From SAR86 cluster bacterium AG-313-D11 (GTDB taxonomy: Bacteria > Pseudomonadota > Gammaproteobacteria > Magnimaribacterales > D2472), in the NCBI GenBank assembly GCA_003284215.1, contig QBVW01000001.1:276127-340126 (forward strand): a DNA stretch of 64,000 nt, read 5' to 3'. Below the pieces are notes generated by a model. The model searched no databases and had not been told where the DNA came from. It worked only from the letters and a program-made list of their open reading frames with translations. Positions 17,847-27,250 of this stretch are shown here, piece after piece. The first letter of the stretch is position 1. Each line of letters opens with the position of its first letter. The translations under genes were made by a program, and so were the position numbers.

Positions 17847-20800
17847 AAGAACTGATATTAAATCTATCTTGATCATTGGTGCTGGGCCAATAATTATAGG
17901 CCAAGCTTGCGAGTTTGATTATTCGGGGGCTCAGGCTTGTAAAGCTCTCAAGGCCGAAGGATTTAGAGTCATCCTAGTCAACTCTAATCCAGCAACTATT
18001 ATGACCGATCCTCTGCTTGCAGATGCTACATATATTGAACCTATTCATTGGAAGTCAATTGAAAAAATAATTGATAAGGAGCGTCCAGATGCATTGCTAC
18101 CGACTATGGGAGGGCAAACTGGCCTTAATACAGCTTTGACATTAGCAAAAGAGGGAGTGTTAAAAAAATATAATGTTGAGCTGATTGGTGCATCAAGAGA
18201 AGCTATAGATAAAGCAGAAGACAGAGAACTCTTTGATAAAACTATGAAAAGTATTGGGATCGAGACTCCAAGCTCTGGAATTGCGCATTCAATGAAGGAG
18301 GCTTTAAAAGTTCAAGAGAGTCTTGGCTTTCCATGCATTATTCGTCCTTCTTTTACCCTCGGTGGATCGGGGGGCGGAGTTGCTTACAACATTCAGGAAT
18401 TTAAGGAAATCTGTGAGAAGGGTCTAGATCTCTCGCCAACAACTGAGTTATTAATTGATGAATCTTTGCTTGGTTGGAAGGAGTTCGAGCTCGAGGTTGT
18501 AAGAGATAAAAATGATAATTGCATCATTATATGCTCGATAGAAAACCTTGATCCAATGGGAGTACATACTGGAGATTCAATTACAATTGCACCAGCGCAA
18601 ACATTAACAGATAAAGAGTATCAAATTTTACGTGATCAATCTTTTAAAATTCTTAGAGAAATAGGGGTTGAGACTGGTGGAAGCAATGTTCAATTTGGCA
18701 TTAATCCTGAAAATGGAAGAGTGGTTGTAATCGAGATGAATCCTAGAGTGAGCCGTTCATCTGCATTGGCTTCAAAAGCAACCGGTTTTCCAATTGCCAA
18801 AGTTGCTGCGTTATTATCTGTTGGATTTACACTGGATGAATTACAGAATGATATTACTAATGGGTTAACACCTGCATCATTCGAACCATCTATTGATTAC
18901 ATAGTTACAAAAATTCCAAAGTTTGCTTTTGAAAAATTTCCTCAGGCAGACGATAGACTTACTACTCAAATGAAATCTGTTGGTGAAGTAATGGGTATTG
19001 GAAGGACTTTTCAAGAATCTCTTCAAAAAGCCCTACAAAGCCTAGAGGAAGACTTGCATGGTTTCGAAAGCATCTTAGATAATTCCTCTAACCAAAATGA
19101 AACCCTCCGCTATCAACTAACTTTTCCTGGCTCTAGGAGGATTTTATATGTTGCAGAAGCAATAAGGCTTGGCTGGGAATTAGATCAAATAAACCAATTA
19201 ACGGGAATGGATTTTTGGTTTCTGCACCAAATTATCGATTTAATTGATGAGGAAAACATTCTTCAGGATAAGAAACTTCATGAATTAGATTTTGCGAAAA
19301 TGCTTAATCTCAAACAAAAAGGATTTGCTGATCACAGAATTGCTAAATTAACTAGATCAACTTCTCAAGATGTAAGAAACCTAAGAAAGAAACTGGGTGT
19401 TATGCCTTCTTTTAAGAGAGTCGATACTTGTGCTGCTGAATTTGCTACTGAAACTGCATACATGTACTCAGCCTACGAGGGCGAGTGTGAATCTCGCCCC
19501 ACGAGCAATAAAAAAGTTATTGTTTTAGGCAGCGGTCCAAACAGGATTGGTCAGGGTATAGAGTTTGACTATTGTTGTGTTCATGCCTCCTTTGCACTTC
19601 AAGAGGAGGGGTATGAATCTATTATGATTAATTGTAATCCTGAAACTGTTTCTACAGATTATGACACTTCTAATAGATTATATTTTGAACCAATTACAGA
19701 AGAAAAAGTCTTAGATATTATTGATCTAGAAAAACCTGAGGGGGTTATTATTCAATTTGGTGGACAAACACCTTTGAAGCTTTCTGAAGTATTACTATCA
19801 AATGATGTAAAAATACTTGGTACAGATGTTGATGCCATCGATAGATCAGAGGATAGGGAAAGATTCCAATCTCTTGCTAACCAATTGCACTTAAAGCAAC
19901 CTCCTAACAGCACAGTGAAAAATCTTCAAGAGGCGCTAGAGGTATCTGAAGAAATTGGATTTCCAATAGTTGTTAGACCTTCATATGTGCTTGGTGGCAG
20001 GGCAATGGAGCTTGTTCACACCCAAGTTGAGCTTCAAAAGTATTTAAAAGAAGCTGAAGAGGTCTCAGACCAAAAACCAATTTTACTTGATGGATATTTA
20101 ACTGATGCAATTGAAGTCGATGTAGATGTTATTTCTGATGGCAGCGATATTGAGATTGGAGGTATTTTGCAACATATTGAGCAAGCTGGAATACATTCTG
20201 GAGACTCTGCTTGTTCATTGCCGCCATACAGCCTTTCTGAAAAAGTAATTCAAGAAATTGAAATCCAAGCTAAGAAAATTGCTAAAGAGTTGAATGTTAT
20301 TGGGTTGATGAATATTCAATTTGCTGTTCAAGATGAAGATGTTTTTATTATTGAAGTTAATCCCAGGGCCTCAAGAACCGTACCATTTATATCTAAGTGT
20401 TTAGGAGAGTCATTGGTAAAATCTGCAACTAAAGCCATGGTTGGAAAAACATTAAAAGAGATAGGTTTTTCTAATGAGCTACCTAAAAATTATTTTTTTG
20501 TAAAAGAAGCTGTTTTACCTTTTGATAAGTTTCCTGCTGTTGATCCTATTCTTGGCCCAGAAATGAAATCTACTGGAGAGGTAATGGGAATTGGTTCATG
20601 TTTTGGAGAAGCATATGCAAAAGCTCAACGAGCAGCAAATAAAATTTTTCCTGATTCTGGCCTAGCCTTTATAAGTGTTAAAGAATCTGATAAAAAATAT
20701 TTACCTAATTTAGTTCCTTTGCTTCTTGAGCAAGGATTTTCATTAATTGCTACAAAAGGAACAGCAGATTCCATAAAAGCGCTTGGATATGATGCACAAA

Positions 20801-21045
20801 TTATAAATAAAGTAACCGAAGGAAGGCCGCATATTGTTGATGAGCTTTTGAATAACAAGGTAAATTTATTGATCAATACTACTGAGGGACGTCAATCTAT
20901 TGAGGACTCTGCATCTATTAGAAGAACTGCACTACAAAACAAACTATTTTGTGTCACTACAATTTTTGGCGCATTTGCAATCTTGGAAGCAATGGGCACT
21001 AATTCAGATGACTGGATTTATAATTCTCTTCAAGAAATCAATTAA
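17839..21045 (+). CDS. carB: Carbamoyl-phosphate synthase large chain
   Basis: This 1068-residue protein has two homologous synthetase halves, each with an ATP-grasp fold (about 1-400 and 555-935), and a C-terminal MGS-like allosteric domain (about 940-1068). Both halves carry the G-G-Q-T motif and the E-M-N-P-R / E-V-N-P-R ATP-site segments. I chose the ATG at 17839, giving M-P-K-R-T-D-I-K, over the in-frame TTG at 17830, because the family starts with M-P-K-R. It overlaps carA by 8 bases, so the two chains are translationally coupled. greA follows 26 bases downstream with its own predicted promoter. Confidence 0.97.
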   Translation: MPKRTDIKSILIIGAGPIIIGQACEFDYSGAQACKALKAEGFRVILVNSNPATIMTDPLLADATYIEPIHWKSIEKIIDKERPDALLPTMGGQTGLNTALTLAKEGVLKKYNVELIGASREAIDKAEDRELFDKTMKSIGIETPSSGIAHSMKEALKVQESLGFPCIIRPSFTLGGSGGGVAYNIQEFKEICEKGLDLSPTTELLIDESLLGWKEFELEVVRDKNDNCIIICSIENLDPMGVHTGDSITIAPAQTLTDKEYQILRDQSFKILREIGVETGGSNVQFGINPENGRVVVIEMNPRVSRSSALASKATGFPIAKVAALLSVGFTLDELQNDITNGLTPASFEPSIDYIVTKIPKFAFEKFPQADDRLTTQMKSVGEVMGIGRTFQESLQKALQSLEEDLHGFESILDNSSNQNETLRYQLTFPGSRRILYVAEAIRLGWELDQINQLTGMDFWFLHQIIDLIDEENILQDKKLHELDFAKMLNLKQKGFADHRIAKLTRSTSQDVRNLRKKLGVMPSFKRVDTCAAEFATETAYMYSAYEGECESRPTSNKKVIVLGSGPNRIGQGIEFDYCCVHASFALQEEGYESIMINCNPETVSTDYDTSNRLYFEPITEEKVLDIIDLEKPEGVIIQFGGQTPLKLSEVLLSNDVKILGTDVDAIDRSEDRERFQSLANQLHLKQPPNSTVKNLQEALEVSEEIGFPIVVRPSYVLGGRAMELVHTQVELQKYLKEAEEVSDQKPILLDGYLTDAIEVDVDVISDGSDIEIGGILQHIEQAGIHSGDSACSLPPYSLSEKVIQEIEIQAKKIAKELNVIGLMNIQFAVQDEDVFIIEVNPRASRTVPFISKCLGESLVKSATKAMVGKTLKEIGFSNELPKNYFFVKEAVLPFDKFPAVDPILGPEMKSTGEVMGIGSCFGEAYAKAQRAANKIFPDSGLAFISVKESDKKYLPNLVPLLLEQGFSLIATKGTADSIKALGYDAQIINKVTEGRPHIVDELLNNKVNLLINTTEGRQSIEDSASIRRTALQNKLFCVTTIFGAFAILEAMGTNSDDWIYNSLQEIN

Positions 21046-21056
21046 TTTCTTTCATT

Positions 21057-21065
21057 TGATATAAT
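21057..21065 (+). promoter_or_regulatory. Extended -10 box predicting a leaderless greA transcript
   Basis: The bases TGA plus TATAAT (hexamer 21060-21065) form a perfect extended -10 element. Six bases separate it from the ATG at 21072, so the expected +1 is the A of the start codon. The intervening DNA is A/T only apart from one C, and no Shine-Dalgarno exists. Confidence 0.6.
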
Positions 21066-21071
21066 CAATTT

Positions 21072-21548
21072 ATGGATAAACTTCCCATAACAAAAGCTGG
21101 AGAGCAAGATCTCGCTGAAAAGCTTCGTAAGCTAAAAACAAAAGATAGGCCTGAAATATCTCAAGCTATTGCAGAGGCTCGTGCTCATGGAGATCTTAAG
21201 GAAAATGCTGAGTACCACGCTGCAAAAGAACAGCAAGGTTTTATCGAGGCAAAAATTCAAGAAATAGAGCACGCACTTGCAAATGCTCAGGTCATCGATG
21301 TGAAGGATATACCTGAGACCGGCAGGGTTGTTTTTGGTGCTACGATAGATTTATATGACTTAACTAATAATAAATCTATTACTTACAAAATTGTTGGCAA
21401 TTTAGAATCTGATCCTGAAATAGGATTAATATCTATTCAGACACCAATTGCGCAAGGTTTAATGGGAAAAAACGTTGGTGATGAGGTCTCTATATCAACT
21501 CCATCTGGAACTATTGATCTTGAAATTGAAAAAGTGCAGCATTTGTAA
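21072..21548 (+). CDS. greA: Transcription elongation factor GreA
   Basis: GreA is a 158-residue factor that enters the RNA polymerase secondary channel and stimulates cleavage of backtracked RNA. The N-terminal coiled-coil hairpin (about 1-75) includes the acidic tip region around the D-L-K-E-N-A-E-Y-H segment. The C-terminal FKBP-like domain (about 80-158) ends the protein. The length equals E. coli GreA. It sits between carB and rlmE as in Pseudomonas. No Shine-Dalgarno is present; a perfect extended -10 places the transcript start at the ATG itself. Confidence 0.97.
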   Translation: MDKLPITKAGEQDLAEKLRKLKTKDRPEISQAIAEARAHGDLKENAEYHAAKEQQGFIEAKIQEIEHALANAQVIDVKDIPETGRVVFGATIDLYDLTNNKSITYKIVGNLESDPEIGLISIQTPIAQGLMGKNVGDEVSISTPSGTIDLEIEKVQHL

Positions 21549-21553
21549 AATTT

Positions 21554-22126
21554 ATGCATGCTGATTCCTGGGCGTTAAAAGCAAAAAAGCTGGGTTTTAG
21601 GTCTCGAGCTGTTTTTAAATTAGAAGAAATTTTAACTAAAACCAAAACTGTTAAAAAAAATAGTTTAGTACTGGATATAGGTTCTGCTCCAGGAGGCTGG
21701 TCGGAGTTGATAAAAGCTTTGATTCCCTCATCAAAAGTTTATGCAATAGACCTTTTACCAATGAACCCAATTAAGGGTGTAATGTTCTTTCAAGAAGATA
21801 TTGCAAACATTGATGAAATTGAAAAAATTTTCCTACTTAAATCAAAATTTGATCTTGTTATTTCAGATTTAGCCCCCAATTTAACTGGTATAAGAGCTGT
21901 TGATGAAGAAAACATATTTGAATTAAATATTACTACTCTTAAAACAGCTGTGAACTATTTAAGCAAAAGTAATGGAGCATTCATTATTAAAACGTTTCAA
22001 AATAGTTTATTAAAAAAATTAAGAACTGAAATGGAAAAGAGCTTCCATTTAGTTCAAACTTATAAACCTGCTGCTTCAAAGAGCAAGTCAGCAGAAATTT
22101 ATTTATATGGAGAAAGGCCACTATGA
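21554..22126 (+). CDS. rlmE: 23S rRNA (U2552) 2'-O-methyltransferase RlmE
   Basis: This 190-residue FtsJ-type methyltransferase modifies U2552 of 23S rRNA in the 50S subunit, using S-adenosylmethionine. The SAM site D-I-G-S-A-P-G-G-W is near residues 41-49, and the K-D-K-E residues are represented by Lys14 (start of the basic R-S-R-A-x-F-K segment), the D-L-A-P-N loop, a Lys near 157 and a late Glu. The protein starts about 17 residues inside the E. coli alignment. An in-frame TGA at 21527 and the absence of any ATG, GTG or TTG in between force the start at 21554. It begins 5 bases after greA and overlaps ftsH by ATGA. Confidence 0.92.
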   Translation: MHADSWALKAKKLGFRSRAVFKLEEILTKTKTVKKNSLVLDIGSAPGGWSELIKALIPSSKVYAIDLLPMNPIKGVMFFQEDIANIDEIEKIFLLKSKFDLVISDLAPNLTGIRAVDEENIFELNITTLKTAVNYLSKSNGAFIIKTFQNSLLKKLRTEMEKSFHLVQTYKPAASKSKSAEIYLYGERPL

Positions 22127-24036
22127 ATTCAGTATTTAAAAATGCACTAGTTTGGGTGTTATTAGGTTCAGCTTTAATATTTATATTTAATAATGTTGAA
22201 AATGCATCATCTGCAAAAAGGGAGATGATTTCATACAGTCAGTTTAAACAAGAGGTCCTTTCAGATCGGATTGCTAAGGTAGTTTATAAAGGTGATCAGA
22301 TGACCATCTTTGGTGAGCGTCTTGATGGCACAAGATTTGAAACTCGTCACCCAATATACAAAAGAGATGAATCTGTTGATAATGCAATAGAAGAGCATGG
22401 AGTCATTACTGTTTTTGAAAGTGTGGAGCAACCTTCTATATGGTCCCAACTTTTAGTAGGAGCTTTCCCCATTTTGTTGCTCTTAGGTATCTTCTTCTTT
22501 TTTATGCGACAAATGCAAGGCGGCATGTCAGGGAGAGGCGGACCAATGGCATTTGGTAAGAGTAAAGCAAAGTTGATGGAAGGTGGAAAAGTTACTACCA
22601 CCTTTGAGGATGTTGCGGGCTGTGAAGAAGCTAAGCAAGATGTTCAAGAGTTGGTAGATTTTTTAAGAGATCCGACTAAATTTCAAAAATTAGGCGGTAA
22701 AATTCCAAGAGGCGTCTTAATGGTAGGTCCTCCAGGTACTGGTAAAACCCTTTTAGCAAGAGCTATTGCTGGAGAAGCTAAGGTTCCATTTTTCTCTATT
22801 TCTGGTTCAGACTTTGTCGAAATGTTTGTTGGTGTTGGCGCATCAAGAGTAAGAGATATGTTTGATCAAGCCCAGAAGAACTCACCATGTATCGTTTTCA
22901 TAGACGAAATTGATGCAGTTGGCCGCCACAGAGGCGCAGGCATGGGAGGGGGACATGATGAAAGAGAGCAAACACTTAACCAGTTACTTGTTGAAATGGA
23001 TGGTTTCGATGGTAATGACGGTGTGATTGTTGTTGCGGCAACTAATAGACCTGATGTTTTAGATCCTGCTTTGCTAAGACCAGGGCGTTTTGATAGACAG
23101 GTTGTTGTTGATTTGCCCGATCTAAGGGGTAGAGAACAGATCCTCAAAGTTCACATGAAGAAAGTTCCACTCTCAAAAGACGTTGATGCATTAGTAATAG
23201 CTAGAGGAACGCCAGGCTTTTCTGGGGCAGACCTTGCAAATTTAATAAATGAAGCTGCTTTATTTGCCGCGAGATACGGCGATAAGAAAGTTGATCAAAA
23301 TCACCTAGACTTAGCCAAGGATAAAATCATGATGGGCCCAGAGCGTAAATCGATGATTATGACTGATGATCAAAAAAGGATTACCGCATATCATGAAGCC
23401 GGGCATGCCATAGTTGGACGCCTCAGTCCTGAGCATGATCCAGTGTATAAAGTCACAATTATCCCAAGAGGAAGAGCCCTCGGCGTAACAATGTTTTTAC
23501 CAGAAGAAGATAGATATATGCAAAGTAAGCAATATCTTCATAGTAGAATTGCTGCTCTATTCGGTGGAAGAATTGCTGAAGAAATTATTAATGGTAAAGA
23601 CGGAATTACAACTGGCGCATCCAACGACATTGAGGTGGCAACTGGAATCGCTACCAATATGGTTACAAAATGGGGCCTATCAGATTTAGGTCCTCTAAAA
23701 TATGGTGAAGACGACTCAAGCCCTTTTTTAGGAAGATCTGCATCTATGGCTCCTAAAGGCATTGGTGGTGAAACATCGAACAGTATTGATTTAGAGGTAA
23801 AGAAAATAATTGACATCAATTATAAAAAAGCCACTAAGCTTCTTAAAGATAATCTTGATAAGTTACATACCATGGCCGAGTCTTTGTTAACTTATGAGAC
23901 CATTGATGCAGACCAAATTGATGACATTATGGCTGGAGCTAAACCTAGAGCACCAAAAGACTGGGATGAGCCCAAAACACCAAAGAGCAAAACTTCTAAA
24001 AAAACTTCCATAAAGGGTCCTGCAGAAGAGTTATAA
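22123..24036 (+). CDS. ftsH: ATP-dependent zinc metalloprotease FtsH
   Basis: This 637-residue inner-membrane AAA+ protease degrades misassembled membrane proteins and regulators such as LpxC, the LPS pathway switch in E. coli. It has an N-terminal membrane helix (about 5-23), a small periplasmic domain and a second helix (about 105-127). The AAA domain has Walker A G-P-P-G-T-G-K-T at 202-209. The zinc protease site H-E-A-G-H starts at His424. The C-terminal tail is Lys/Ser/Thr rich. It overlaps the rlmE stop by 4 bases. glmM follows after 9 bases; folP, which usually lies between, is absent. Confidence 0.97.
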   Translation: MNSVFKNALVWVLLGSALIFIFNNVENASSAKREMISYSQFKQEVLSDRIAKVVYKGDQMTIFGERLDGTRFETRHPIYKRDESVDNAIEEHGVITVFESVEQPSIWSQLLVGAFPILLLLGIFFFFMRQMQGGMSGRGGPMAFGKSKAKLMEGGKVTTTFEDVAGCEEAKQDVQELVDFLRDPTKFQKLGGKIPRGVLMVGPPGTGKTLLARAIAGEAKVPFFSISGSDFVEMFVGVGASRVRDMFDQAQKNSPCIVFIDEIDAVGRHRGAGMGGGHDEREQTLNQLLVEMDGFDGNDGVIVVAATNRPDVLDPALLRPGRFDRQVVVDLPDLRGREQILKVHMKKVPLSKDVDALVIARGTPGFSGADLANLINEAALFAARYGDKKVDQNHLDLAKDKIMMGPERKSMIMTDDQKRITAYHEAGHAIVGRLSPEHDPVYKVTIIPRGRALGVTMFLPEEDRYMQSKQYLHSRIAALFGGRIAEEIINGKDGITTGASNDIEVATGIATNMVTKWGLSDLGPLKYGEDDSSPFLGRSASMAPKGIGGETSNSIDLEVKKIIDINYKKATKLLKDNLDKLHTMAESLLTYETIDADQIDDIMAGAKPRAPKDWDEPKTPKSKTSKKTSIKGPAEEL

Positions 24037-24037
24037 T
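24032..24037 (+). promoter_or_regulatory. TATAAT box just before glmM
   Basis: A perfect TATAAT overlaps the ftsH stop codon and ends 8 bases before the glmM ATG. No Shine-Dalgarno separates them. This may give a leaderless or nearly leaderless glmM mRNA in addition to read-through from ftsH. Confidence 0.4.
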
Positions 24038-24045
24038 CTTTTCCC

Positions 24046-25362
24046 ATGACTATAAAATTTGGTACTGATGGTATTCGGGGTCCAGTTGAATCCGAGATAA
24101 CGCCTGAAGTTTGTCTTCGAATCGGACATGCTGCAGGAGTTGTGTTGAAAGAAATGGGCTGGGAAACAGTACTTATTGGCAAAGATACACGCGTTTCAGG
24201 TTATATGCTCGAATCAGCTCTTCAAGCTGGGTTTATTGCTGCAGGAGTAAATGTTAGATTGCTTGGCCCATTGCCAACTCCCGGGGTTGCATATCTCACA
24301 AGATCATTAAGAAACCAATTTGGGTTAGTAATCAGCGCATCTCATAACGATTATTTAGATAATGGAATTAAGCTATTTGCTGGTACCGGTGAAAAAATTT
24401 CTAAAGATGCCGAGAAAAAAATAGAAAAACTACTTGAAGGGGATTTAAAGCCTGTTCAAACTGCCGAGCTTGGCAAAGCAAGAAGGTTTGATGAATCAGG
24501 TGACAGATATATTGAATTCTGCAAATCAACTGTCCCGGCCGATGTTTCATTCGAATCATTAAGAATAGTTTTAGATTGTGCAAATGGAGCCTGTTACAAG
24601 GTAAGCCCTTCAATTTTGAGGGAGTTGGGGGCAGAAGTAATTTCAATAGGTACTGAGCCAGATGGATACAATATCAATCAAAAATGCGGCTCCACATATC
24701 CAGAAAGAGCCAAAGAGGAGGTTATCAAACAAAGAGCTGATTTTGGTATTGCCCTTGATGGAGATGGAGACCGAGTTGTATTGATCGATAGAAAAGGTAA
24801 TATTTTAGATGGTGACGATATTATGTATATTCTTGCATACGCTAATCCTAATAGAACTGGTCAATGGTCTGGAATAGTTGGGACTGCAATGACAAATTTA
24901 GGTTTCGAAGAGGCTGTTAAAAAATTAGGCTACAAATTTAAAAGAGCTGATGTAGGTGATAAGTATGTCAGTCAGATGCTGCAAAAAAAAGGTTGGATGC
25001 TTGGAGGAGAGCCCTCTGGTCACATCATTTGCCGTGATTTAGTAAGCACAGGAGATGGGACAATCGCCGCATTAAAAGTTATATCTTCCTTATTAATTTT
25101 AGAAAAAGATCCCGAAGATATTTTACGTAATTATACAAAAATGCCTCAAATCAATATAAATGTAGAAGTTAAAAATAAAGATGTACTTTCTGATTCTGAT
25201 ATTCAAAAAAAAATTAAAGAAATTGAATCAGATCTCACAGTTGGCAGAGTTTTAGTCAGACCCTCCGGAACTGAAAGCAAGATAAGAGTGATGGTTGAAT
25301 CAGATGATGAGATAACTGCAACAAAATATGCAAAAGACATTGCAACAATGTTTAAAAAGTAA
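24046..25362 (+). CDS. glmM: Phosphoglucosamine mutase
   Basis: This 438-residue enzyme converts glucosamine-6-phosphate to glucosamine-1-phosphate for UDP-GlcNAc, which feeds peptidoglycan (murA is also in this window) and lipid A. The catalytic phosphoserine is Ser99 in S-A-S-H-N. The residue after the motif is Asp where most homologues have Pro. The metal loop D-G-D-G-D-R is near residue 239-244. The sugar-binding G-E-P-S-G-H and the phosphate-binding R-P-S-G-T-E near the C-terminus are intact. It is followed by tpiA after 3 bases. Confidence 0.96.
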   Translation: MTIKFGTDGIRGPVESEITPEVCLRIGHAAGVVLKEMGWETVLIGKDTRVSGYMLESALQAGFIAAGVNVRLLGPLPTPGVAYLTRSLRNQFGLVISASHNDYLDNGIKLFAGTGEKISKDAEKKIEKLLEGDLKPVQTAELGKARRFDESGDRYIEFCKSTVPADVSFESLRIVLDCANGACYKVSPSILRELGAEVISIGTEPDGYNINQKCGSTYPERAKEEVIKQRADFGIALDGDGDRVVLIDRKGNILDGDDIMYILAYANPNRTGQWSGIVGTAMTNLGFEEAVKKLGYKFKRADVGDKYVSQMLQKKGWMLGGEPSGHIICRDLVSTGDGTIAALKVISSLLILEKDPEDILRNYTKMPQININVEVKNKDVLSDSDIQKKIKEIESDLTVGRVLVRPSGTESKIRVMVESDDEITATKYAKDIATMFKK

Positions 25363-25365
25363 TCT

Positions 25366-26118
25366 ATGTCATTGTGCCTAGTAGCAAATTGGAAACTAAA
25401 TGGTTCAAAAGAATTCAATCATCAATGGGCACTTGAATTTTTTAAAAACTTTAATGGCCAAAATTTTTCTTCTATTGGCATTGCTCCTGCTTCCATATAC
25501 ATAGATCATTTAAAGAAAGTTATTGCTGATAAAAGTATCAAGATTGGTGCTCAAAATATTGATTTAGTAGAAACGGGTCCACGCACTGGAGAAATCTCTG
25601 CATCTATGATTAAAGATCTAGGCTGTGAATTTAGCATTATTGGGCATTCTGAAAGGCGTATATTGTTCCATGAAACAAACCAGATTATTTGCCACAAATT
25701 AATTCAAGCTAACAATAACTTTGTAGTTCCAATTTTATGTGTAGGCGAATCAATGCAAGAAAAACAAGATAATACTACTTTCAAGGTAATTGAACAGCAG
25801 ATTATTGGAGCTTTGAAGGATGCCAGTGAGTTGAGTGCTATCATCATTGCATATGAGCCTGTGTGGGCGATCGGTTCTGGAAAAATACCTAACCCGAAAG
25901 AAATAAATTCAATGCATGAAATGATCAAAGATGTAGTACAATCTCGTTTCCCAAAAATTGGTTTAGAATCAGTTTTGTATGGAGGAAGTGTAAATCTTGA
26001 AAATGCATCATGCTTGTTTGAACAAAAAAACATTGATGGAGCATTGATAGGTGGATCTTCTTTGGATGGAAAAGAATTTGCATTAATTGCAAATGTCTTC
26101 AACGATTTGAGAGTTTAA
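25366..26118 (+). CDS. tpiA: Triosephosphate isomerase
   Basis: This 250-residue TIM-barrel enzyme interconverts dihydroxyacetone phosphate and glyceraldehyde 3-phosphate. Catalytic residues are Lys10 (N-W-K-L-N), His94 (I-G-H-S-E-R-R) and Glu164 (A-Y-E-P-V-W-A-I-G). It begins 3 bases after glmM, has no Shine-Dalgarno, and ends 2 bases before secG, so it depends on the upstream transcript. The gene order glmM-tpiA-secG is conserved in Pseudomonas. Confidence 0.97.
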   Translation: MSLCLVANWKLNGSKEFNHQWALEFFKNFNGQNFSSIGIAPASIYIDHLKKVIADKSIKIGAQNIDLVETGPRTGEISASMIKDLGCEFSIIGHSERRILFHETNQIICHKLIQANNNFVVPILCVGESMQEKQDNTTFKVIEQQIIGALKDASELSAIIIAYEPVWAIGSGKIPNPKEINSMHEMIKDVVQSRFPKIGLESVLYGGSVNLENASCLFEQKNIDGALIGGSSLDGKEFALIANVFNDLRV

Positions 26119-26120
26119 AA

Positions 26121-26426
26121 ATGATTATTACAGCAATAAAAATTATATGCATAATCCTCGCAATAGTACTAATTGTTTTAGTGATATTGCAACAGGGAAA
26201 AGGTTCAGATTTAGGCTCAGCTTTTGGAGGGGGATCTTCAAATTCAATGTTTGGCGCAGTAGGGCCATCCAATTTTCTTGGAAAATTGACTGCATTTATT
26301 GCGGCTCTTTTTTTGATATTAAACCTAGCTCAGGCAGTCTTGTTAAAAAATGCTAACACCGAAGTCTTATTTACTGATGAAGAGATTCAAGAAGCAACAA
26401 AAGTAATAGAGATCCCAGTAGAGTAA
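26121..26426 (+). CDS. secG: Preprotein translocase subunit SecG
   Basis: This 101-residue inner-membrane protein supports the SecYEG protein export channel. It has two hydrophobic helices (about 3-25 and 52-73), joined by a glycine/serine-rich loop with the S-M-F-G motif typical of SecG. It follows tpiA by 2 bases. The gene converges on a tRNA-Leu read from the other strand. Confidence 0.93.
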   Translation: MIITAIKIICIILAIVLIVLVILQQGKGSDLGSAFGGGSSNSMFGAVGPSNFLGKLTAFIAALFLILNLAQAVLLKNANTEVLFTDEEIQEATKVIEIPVE

Positions 26427-26429
26427 TTC

Positions 26430-26456
26430 AATAAAATCGCTGATTCTTATTATCAG
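26430..26456 (-). terminator. Weak terminator after tRNA-Leu
   Basis: Read on the minus strand, a CTGAT/ATCAG stem with a 7-base loop (26440-26456) is followed by CG and then ATTTTATT. It lies 3 bases beyond the tRNA-Leu 3' end. The stem is only 5 bp, so the call is tentative. Confidence 0.35.
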
Positions 26457-26459
26457 ATA

Positions 26460-26546
26460 TGGTGCCGAAAGCGGGACTTGAACCCGCACGAGCTTTCGCT
26501 CACTAACCCCTCAAGCTAGCGTGTCTACCAATTCCACCACTTCGGC
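26460..26546 (-). tRNA. tRNA-Leu (anticodon GAG)
   Basis: The 87-nt gene folds as a class II tRNA with a long variable arm. The acceptor stem is GCCGAAG with TTTCGGC, closing with one G-U pair. The T stem is GCGGG/CCCGC around TTCAAGT. The anticodon loop TTGAGGG has GAG at its centre. CCA is encoded. It is the same isoacceptor that follows secG in E. coli (leuU), but here it lies on the opposite strand and faces secG. It has its own extended -10 upstream. Confidence 0.95.
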
Positions 26547-26556
26547 AAAGTGGGAG

Positions 26557-26565
26557 ATTATAACA
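26557..26565 (-). promoter_or_regulatory. Extended -10 promoter of tRNA-Leu
   Basis: On the minus strand TGT plus TATAAT (hexamer 26562-26557) is a perfect extended -10. The predicted start at about 26550 leaves a 4-base leader before the mature tRNA. No good -35 is present, which an extended -10 can do without. Confidence 0.6.
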
Positions 26566-26602
26566 AGATAAATTTTTATTACTGAAATAAATTTGAATTA
26601 AC

Positions 26603-26630
26603 TTGACCTTAAGTACATGCTTTCTATACA
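26603..26630 (+). promoter_or_regulatory. Promoter of the initiator tRNA (-35 TTGACC, -10 TATACA)
   Basis: TTGACC (26603-26608) and TATACA (26625-26630) are separated by 16 bases. The predicted start near 26637 gives a 10-base leader before the initiator tRNA. The same transcript could continue into rimP-nusA if it passes the terminator at 26741. Confidence 0.5.
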
Positions 26631-26646
26631 CTCTATTTCTCTGCGA

Positions 26647-26723
<77 letters not shown>

Positions 26724-26740
26724 GTAAATTAGATACGAAC

Positions 26741-26767
26741 TGGGGCAATTGCCCCATTTTTATTTTT
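26741..26767 (+). terminator. Rho-independent terminator/attenuator between tRNA-fMet and rimP
   Basis: The 16-base palindrome TGGGGCAATTGCCCCA (26741-26756) forms a 6 bp GC-rich stem with an AATT loop. It is followed at once by TTTTTATTTTT. It ends 6 bases before the rimP ATG. This is the clearest intrinsic terminator in the window. Because no separate rimP promoter is visible between it and the gene, it may act as an attenuator for the operon. Confidence 0.8.
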
Positions 26768-26773
26768 AGAGAT

Positions 26774-27250
26774 ATGAGAATAGAAGAAATAGAAGATGCC
26801 ATCAAGCCTGTTGTGACCAGTCATGGTTGTGAGCTTTGGGGTGTCGAATTATTAAGAGGTAAAAAGAGGCCTACGATAAGAGTTTATATTGACGCAATTG
26901 CCGGTGCCACGATAGAGGATTGTGAAAAAGTAGCTAAGGATCTTAACTATGAGCTTGCATTAAATGATGCATTTTTAGATGAGGACTATGTTCTAGAGGT
27001 ATCTACACCAGGTATAGATAGAAAGTTTTTTAAAGCTGAGCAATTATCAGCATTTCTCAAAGAGGAATTTGATTTAAAGTTAAGAGAAATTAAAAACGGT
27101 AAAAAAAGTCATGTAGCTAGGCTGATAGATGTAAACAATGATGAAATCTTGTTTCATTGTGGAGAAGAAGAAATGAGTTTAAATTTTATAGATCTTGATC
27201 TCTGTCGATTAAAACCAAATTTTGAAGAACTTATGAGGGCAAACAAATAA
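26774..27250 (+). CDS. rimP: Ribosome maturation factor RimP
   Basis: RimP is a 158-residue cytoplasmic protein that assists 30S subunit assembly. The N-terminal alpha/beta domain (about 1-85) carries the G-x-E-L-W-G-V-E and V-L-E-V-S-T-P-G segments, and a C-terminal SH3-like domain follows. The open frame extends upstream to 26603, but that part runs through the tRNA and its terminator, so the ATG at 26774 is taken. Only a short AGAGA precedes it. The stop shares one base with the nusA ATG. Confidence 0.93.
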   Translation: MRIEEIEDAIKPVVTSHGCELWGVELLRGKKRPTIRVYIDAIAGATIEDCEKVAKDLNYELALNDAFLDEDYVLEVSTPGIDRKFFKAEQLSAFLKEEFDLKLREIKNGKKSHVARLIDVNNDEILFHCGEEEMSLNFIDLDLCRLKPNFEELMRANK

